From Paenibacillus sp. FSL H7-0357 (GTDB taxonomy: Bacteria; Bacillota; Bacilli; Paenibacillales; Paenibacillaceae): 64,000 nt of DNA. Under the pieces are notes generated by a model. That model was not told the origin of the DNA. It ran no database searches and worked only from the letters and a program-made list of their open reading frames with translations. A program made the position numbers and the translations under genes. How positions within the stretch are numbered: the stretch's first letter is position 1; every line of letters starts with the position of its first letter. The DNA lies in assembly GCF_000758525.1 (NCBI RefSeq), contig NZ_CP009241.1, positions 1,178,001-1,242,000 on the forward strand, given 5' to 3'. Positions 60,450-64,000 of this stretch are shown piece by piece.

Positions 60450-60899
60450 TTAGCCGGCTTCCAGCTTGCTCTGCGCCTTGGAGGCACGTTTACCTGCCTT
60501 GCCCTTATTCTTATCCTCCTGCAGTCCGCCCGCTTTCTCCGGGGCGGGCTGTTCTGCCATGCCTATGGAACCGTTAAGCACACTTCCCTCCATAATGCTG
60601 AGCGTCCCTGCAAGGATGTTGCCGTGGAGTTGTCCGGTTCCAGTCATGGTGAGGCGGCGGTCGGCGGTAACATCGCCGAACACTTTGCCGGCTATAATGA
60701 TCTCCTGAGCTTTAATGCTGGAACGGACCGTTCCTTGTTCACCTACGGTCACTGTCCCCTGGCACTGAATTTCCCCGCTGAAATTGCCTTCAATCCGCAA
60801 GTTGGTATCACACTGCACCTTGCCCTCCAGTGTACCTCCAAGACCGATCAGCGAGTCAGTAGACTTAAAGGATGCCTGCTGCTTTGGTTTATTCCACAC
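60450..60899 (-). CDS. Bactofilin (polymer-forming cytoskeletal protein)
   Basis: 149-residue bactofilin (DUF583). A central right-handed beta-helix of about 90 residues with repeats such as GLGGTLEGKVQCDTNLRIEGNF, GTVTVGEQGTVRSSIKAQEIIIAGKVFG and MTGTGQLHGNILAGTLSIMEG. N- and C-terminal tails are disordered; the latter is Lys/Ala-rich. GTG start behind AAGGAGG. It lies directly after the M23 peptidase gene, in the bactofilin/M23 arrangement common in bacteria where bactofilin positions the peptidase. Confidence 0.9.
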   Translation of the reverse strand: MWNKPKQQASFKSTDSLIGLGGTLEGKVQCDTNLRIEGNFSGEIQCQGTVTVGEQGTVRSSIKAQEIIIAGKVFGDVTADRRLTMTGTGQLHGNILAGTLSIMEGSVLNGSIGMAEQPAPEKAGGLQEDKNKGKAGKRASKAQSKLEAG

Positions 60900-60912
60900 T
60901 ATTAATTCCTCC

Positions 60913-62151
60913 TTAGGGTTTTACATAATTGAGCGGATTCACCGCCTTGTTCTGTTTTACCACCTGAAAATGAAGATGGGGACCTGTACTGCGCCCCGTA
61001 TTGCCCAGCATTCCGATTTGCTCGCCTTTGTTCACCTTGTCACCGGCTTTGACGGTCATTCCGTTCAAATGCATATACCAGGTCTCCAGCCCGTTCGGAT
61101 GCTCGATAATAATGTATTTTCCTCTTGCACCCATCTGATCGGAGGCGGTGACCACACCGGCCATTGCTGCATAGACAGGATCACCGATATCACCGGCAAT
61201 ATCAATGCCGGAATGATAGGCGGAAACGCCCTTGAAAGGGTCGGAGCGGTAGCCGAAGCTTGAGGTGATCACATTGGAATGGGTGGGCCAGATCACGGCC
61301 GGTGCCAAGCGGGCTTTTTCGGCGAGCGCTTTTTTGGCCTGAAGGTTGGCTTGAACGCTGTTTGCCCTCTCGGCCTGGGTAATCGTGGTGGAGATGCTGT
61401 TCACCATCTCTTCAAGCATGCTGCGGATTTCGGCAAAATCGTCTTTAGTTTGCCGGACCAGCTCCAAGGGATCCTCCTGATAGACCGCGATATATTCACC
61501 GCCTACCTGTGGGGTTACCTTACTGCCTAGTACCGATGAAAGCGCACCGATCCGGTAGCTTACACCGGACAGCGAAGAAGGATTGGAAGCCGCTGCAGCA
61601 GCCGTGAAATTCACACCTTTTAGCGCTGTTGCAACGGCTGGAGCAGATCCGTCTACGGTATCCAATGAAGCAGTGGCATGAGAGAGCGTCCCTGATGACG
61701 CATTGGAGGAGGATGTCTTTTCGGTATCGGAGTCTGTGCCTGTACCTTTACCTGAGTCTGTTCCAGTGGTAGAACTGCTCTCCTTGTCAATCAGCGACTG
61801 GAGCTGCGCTTCCAGCTCACTGACACTTTTTAGCTTGTCTTTGATGTTCTCGGCCTCCTCCGACAGCTCAGTCAGCTGACTGCGGAGCTGCTGGAGTGTC
61901 TGGTCCTTGTCGGCGACCTTCATTTCCATTCGAAGATTAGTCAGGGATAGCGCTGCTGCTTCCGATTCCAGCTCCGCAATCGAGCGGGAGGCATGAAAAT
62001 GCATGGAGGTGACCAGACTGGAGATAGACAGGGCGGCTGCGGCCGGGAGGGCCAGGGCAAGCGGCCTCGATAGCTGAAGTTGTCTGACCGGACGTCCGGC
62101 TTCGCGGACGACGAGCAGTGTAATCCGGTTATGATCGGGCTGACTCTTCAT
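60913..62151 (-). CDS. M23-family peptidoglycan endopeptidase, bactofilin-associated
   Basis: 412-residue membrane-anchored peptidase. One N-terminal helix (about residues 28-48), then a coiled coil (about 55-135), a Ser/Thr-rich linker, and a LytM/M23 domain at about 290-412. Zinc ligands lie in YHSGIDIAG (H...D) and HLHFQVV. It begins ITSSFGYRSDPFKGV. A coiled coil plus LytM domain outside the membrane fits an enzyme that cuts peptidoglycan cross-links. The bactofilin gene starts 13 bases downstream and is likely co-transcribed. Confidence 0.92.
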   Translation of the reverse strand: MKSQPDHNRITLLVVREAGRPVRQLQLSRPLALALPAAAALSISSLVTSMHFHASRSIAELESEAAALSLTNLRMEMKVADKDQTLQQLRSQLTELSEEAENIKDKLKSVSELEAQLQSLIDKESSSTTGTDSGKGTGTDSDTEKTSSSNASSGTLSHATASLDTVDGSAPAVATALKGVNFTAAAAASNPSSLSGVSYRIGALSSVLGSKVTPQVGGEYIAVYQEDPLELVRQTKDDFAEIRSMLEEMVNSISTTITQAERANSVQANLQAKKALAEKARLAPAVIWPTHSNVITSSFGYRSDPFKGVSAYHSGIDIAGDIGDPVYAAMAGVVTASDQMGARGKYIIIEHPNGLETWYMHLNGMTVKAGDKVNKGEQIGMLGNTGRSTGPHLHFQVVKQNKAVNPLNYVKP

Positions 62152-62466
62152 AGCTACTCCTTTCTGCGGCTTGTGCAGCCGCCTCGTGGTAACTAAAACT
62201 CCGTGCCTGCGAGTGTTGGCTATTAAATGGGCTCATCCGAATTGTCCTACTACTCTATGTATTCCAGGCCTTTGGTGAACATGACAACGGTTTGGTTGAA
62301 TAAAGAAGGAGAGTTACGGCAAAACCTGTACTAGAATTGGCTTGGGTGCAGCTAATTCCCGGTTTTTCATGGTGAACAAAGTGATGCGGGTACCAAAGCC
62401 CGAAACCCGGCTTGTACGAAGCTCAGGCAGGAGACAGCTATTATAGACTTTCAGGAGGTGTGCGCC
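62152..62466. other. Divergent intergenic region between the M23 and cardiolipin synthase genes
   Basis: 315 bases without a credible gene. A ribosome site AGGAGGTG (62453-62460) leads the cls gene. A TAGAAT at about 62329 is a possible -10, with a poor -35. No known RNA structure is seen. Confidence 0.5.
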
Positions 62467-63897
62467 TTGAGAATATTTGCAATTATTTTATGCCTTTTTA
62501 TTCTGCAGATTGCCGTAATACTGCTGCTGGAGCACCGCCGTCCGCAAAGAGCGCTGGCCTGGCTGTTTATTACATTCTGTTGTCCGCCTGCCGGGCTGTT
62601 GTTCTATTATTTTTTGGGCCATGATTATTGGCAGAACCGCAGGATCGGCAAACGCTGCACGCCGCTGCTTCGTGAAATTCGCGCCCATGTCTCCGGCAAA
62701 ATTCAGATCGTGAAAAATACGTCAGATATCGGCAACCCGGAGTTTGAAGGCTGCGATGAACTGCTGCATCTGCTCTCCGGGCTCTCGGAAAGTCCAGTTA
62801 CCGGACGCAATAAGTGCCGGATACTTTCCAGCGGCCAAGAAGCCTATGAGGATATGCTGGAAGCGATGGAAACGGCGCGGGAGAATATCCATCTGGAGTT
62901 TTATATTTTTCGGGATGATGTCACCGGTGAGCGGTTTCAAGAAGTCATGATCCGTAAGTGCCGCCAGGGGGTTAAAGTGCGTCTGCTATGCGACGGTCTC
63001 GGCAGTCATAAGCTGAGCCGCAGATTTATCCGCACCTTAAAAAATGCGGGCGTAGAGGTCCATTTCTTTCTGCCGCCACTGACCTCACTCATGGACCGCC
63101 GCTTTAATTACCGCAATCACCGCAAAATTCTGGTTGTTGATGGTCTAATAGGATATACGGGCGGATTGAATGTCGGGGATGATTATCTGGGCAAGGATCC
63201 CAAGCTGGGCTACTGGCGGGATACCCACCTGCGGCTAGAAGGAGATGCAGTTTATAATCTGCAATACGTGTTCCTCAAGGATTGGAGATTGGCGGCAGGA
63301 GACGCCCTGAGCCATCCCCGCTTTTTTCCAAAGCACAGCTGTGAGGAACAGGAGTCTGTGCTGATTGTGGCAAGCGGGCCGGATGGAGCAATAGATGCCT
63401 CACTGGAGATGTATTTTGCCGCATTGTGTGCAGCCAGGCAGCGAATCTGGATTGCTTCACCGTATTTCATTCCCGATCCGACGATTTGCCGGGCCCTTAA
63501 GAATGCTGTGCTCAGCGGTGTGGATGTGAGAATTATCATTCCTGCCACACCAGACAACAGGCTGGTTTATAATGCTTCTTTATCCTATCTGGAGAATCTG
63601 CAGGATGCCGGGGTGAAATTCTACCGCTACAAGAAGGGATTTATGCATGCCAAAGTCATGATCATAGACGATCTGCTGGCTACTGTGGGCAGTGCCAATC
63701 TGGACATGCGCAGCTTCTACTCCAACTTCGAGCTTACCGCGGTGCTGCTCCAGCCGGAGATCATTAATTCGCTTAAGTCAGCGTTCCAGAATGATCTCAA
63801 GCATAGCGAATTTATTGACCCTGCAAAATTTAGCAGGAGGGGACGAAATGTCAAGTTGATTCAAGGGCTCTGTCAGCTGCTTTCGCCGCTATTATGA
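62467..63897 (+). CDS. cls: Cardiolipin synthase
   Basis: 476-residue membrane enzyme of the phospholipase D superfamily. Two N-terminal helices (PLDNc_N type: ALAWLFITFCCPPAGLLFYYFLG) precede two HKD motifs: NHRKILVVDGLIGYTGGLN and MHAKVMIIDDLLATVGSANLDMRSF. It joins two phosphatidylglycerols to cardiolipin and glycerol. TTG start at 62467 behind AGGAGGTG (62453-62460); an in-frame GTG at 62458 lies in the ribosome site. Single gene divergent to the M23 peptidase. Confidence 0.93.
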   Translation: MRIFAIILCLFILQIAVILLLEHRRPQRALAWLFITFCCPPAGLLFYYFLGHDYWQNRRIGKRCTPLLREIRAHVSGKIQIVKNTSDIGNPEFEGCDELLHLLSGLSESPVTGRNKCRILSSGQEAYEDMLEAMETARENIHLEFYIFRDDVTGERFQEVMIRKCRQGVKVRLLCDGLGSHKLSRRFIRTLKNAGVEVHFFLPPLTSLMDRRFNYRNHRKILVVDGLIGYTGGLNVGDDYLGKDPKLGYWRDTHLRLEGDAVYNLQYVFLKDWRLAAGDALSHPRFFPKHSCEEQESVLIVASGPDGAIDASLEMYFAALCAARQRIWIASPYFIPDPTICRALKNAVLSGVDVRIIIPATPDNRLVYNASLSYLENLQDAGVKFYRYKKGFMHAKVMIIDDLLATVGSANLDMRSFYSNFELTAVLLQPEIINSLKSAFQNDLKHSEFIDPAKFSRRGRNVKLIQGLCQLLSPLL

Positions 63898-64000
63898 CGG
63901 AAAAAGGGTCAAAACCCTAACTTTTCGAAGGCGCGAACATGTTCCGTTCCTTATTTTAGCTTCTTTTATGATATAATATAGGTATAAGAAGAAATTTAAG
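63898..64000. other. End of window: weak hairpin and possible -10 of the next gene
   Basis: A small AGGGT/ACCCT hairpin lies at 63905-63918 after cls. TATAAT at 63972-63977 could be the -10 of a gene beyond the window, with no clear -35. Confidence 0.3.

Noticed and set aside
63934..63947. LexA/SOS-like box CGAACATGTTCCG near the end of the window
   Set aside because: The Bacillus SOS box needs a four-base spacer between GAAC and GTTC; here it is two.

Overview
The window looks like a chromosomal segment of a Paenibacillus-type member of the Bacillales. The evidence is low-GC Gram-positive ribosome binding sites (strong AGGAGG, many GTG/TTG starts), surface proteins with SLH and copper-amine-oxidase-like stalk domains, a BY-kinase-driven exopolysaccharide (EPS) locus, a SleB-type cell-wall hydrolase, UPF0173/YtkL, a SigY-like ECF operon and a TetR-YhgE pair. 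There are no rRNA or tRNA genes, CRISPR arrays, prophage genes or insertion sequences. The genus is inferred from gene content only.

Region 1 (1-15.8 kb) is an EPS biosynthesis locus, entered inside a Wzx flippase gene. It reads as two adjacent Wzx/Wzy-type sets. The first (1-8314) has a flippase, three glycosyltransferases, a polymerase-like membrane protein, a GDP-mannose pyrophosphorylase and a phosphohexomutase homologue that has lost its catalytic motifs. The second (8553-15727) starts behind its own near-consensus promoter (8334-8362). It has a chain-length regulator and BY-kinase, a second polymerase, a glycosyltransferase, an acetyltransferase, a second flippase and UDP-glucose dehydrogenase, and ends at a strong terminator. 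Mannose and glucuronate are likely sugars.

Region 2 (15.8-25.2 kb) holds single genes and small units: a secreted stalk-domain protein with five repeats, an NhaP2-type K+/H+ antiporter, a Dps miniferritin behind an elaborate regulatory region, an AIM24-family protein with a coiled-coil membrane protein, an M50-type membrane protease, an unrecognised protein and a WYL-domain regulator. Region 3 (25.3-31.2 kb) is a DppDFABC-type dipeptide ABC transporter operon.

Region 4 (31.3-36.7 kb) has modA-modB without modC, a SigY-like ECF sigma operon with membrane anti-sigma candidates and a lipoprotein, an HTH plus periplasmic-binding-like regulator that may sense molybdate or molybdenum cofactor, and a polysaccharide deacetylase. 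Region 5 (36.8-45.1 kb) has a dGTPase, a 1430-residue SLH-anchored GH26 mannanase-type protein and a chemoreceptor. Region 6 (45.1-53.5 kb) has a 2-hydroxyacid dehydrogenase, an RNA 2',3'-cyclic phosphodiesterase, a SleB-like hydrolase, YtkL, a UgtP-like glycolipid glycosyltransferase and a TetR regulator with a YhgE/Pip membrane protein. The last two share a matching 23-bp operator-like element. Region 7 (53.5-64 kb) has the glutamate synthase large subunit gene (no small subunit beside it) behind a GlnR/TnrA-like box, a bacitracin-type ABC exporter, a bactofilin/M23 peptidase pair and cardiolipin synthase.

Most of the window is ordinary housekeeping and envelope biology. The least explained items are the full-length but motif-less phosphohexomutase in the EPS cluster, the doubled wzx/wzy set, the stacked operator-like sites at dps, the shared TetR/YhgE operator and the GDGRD repeat protein.
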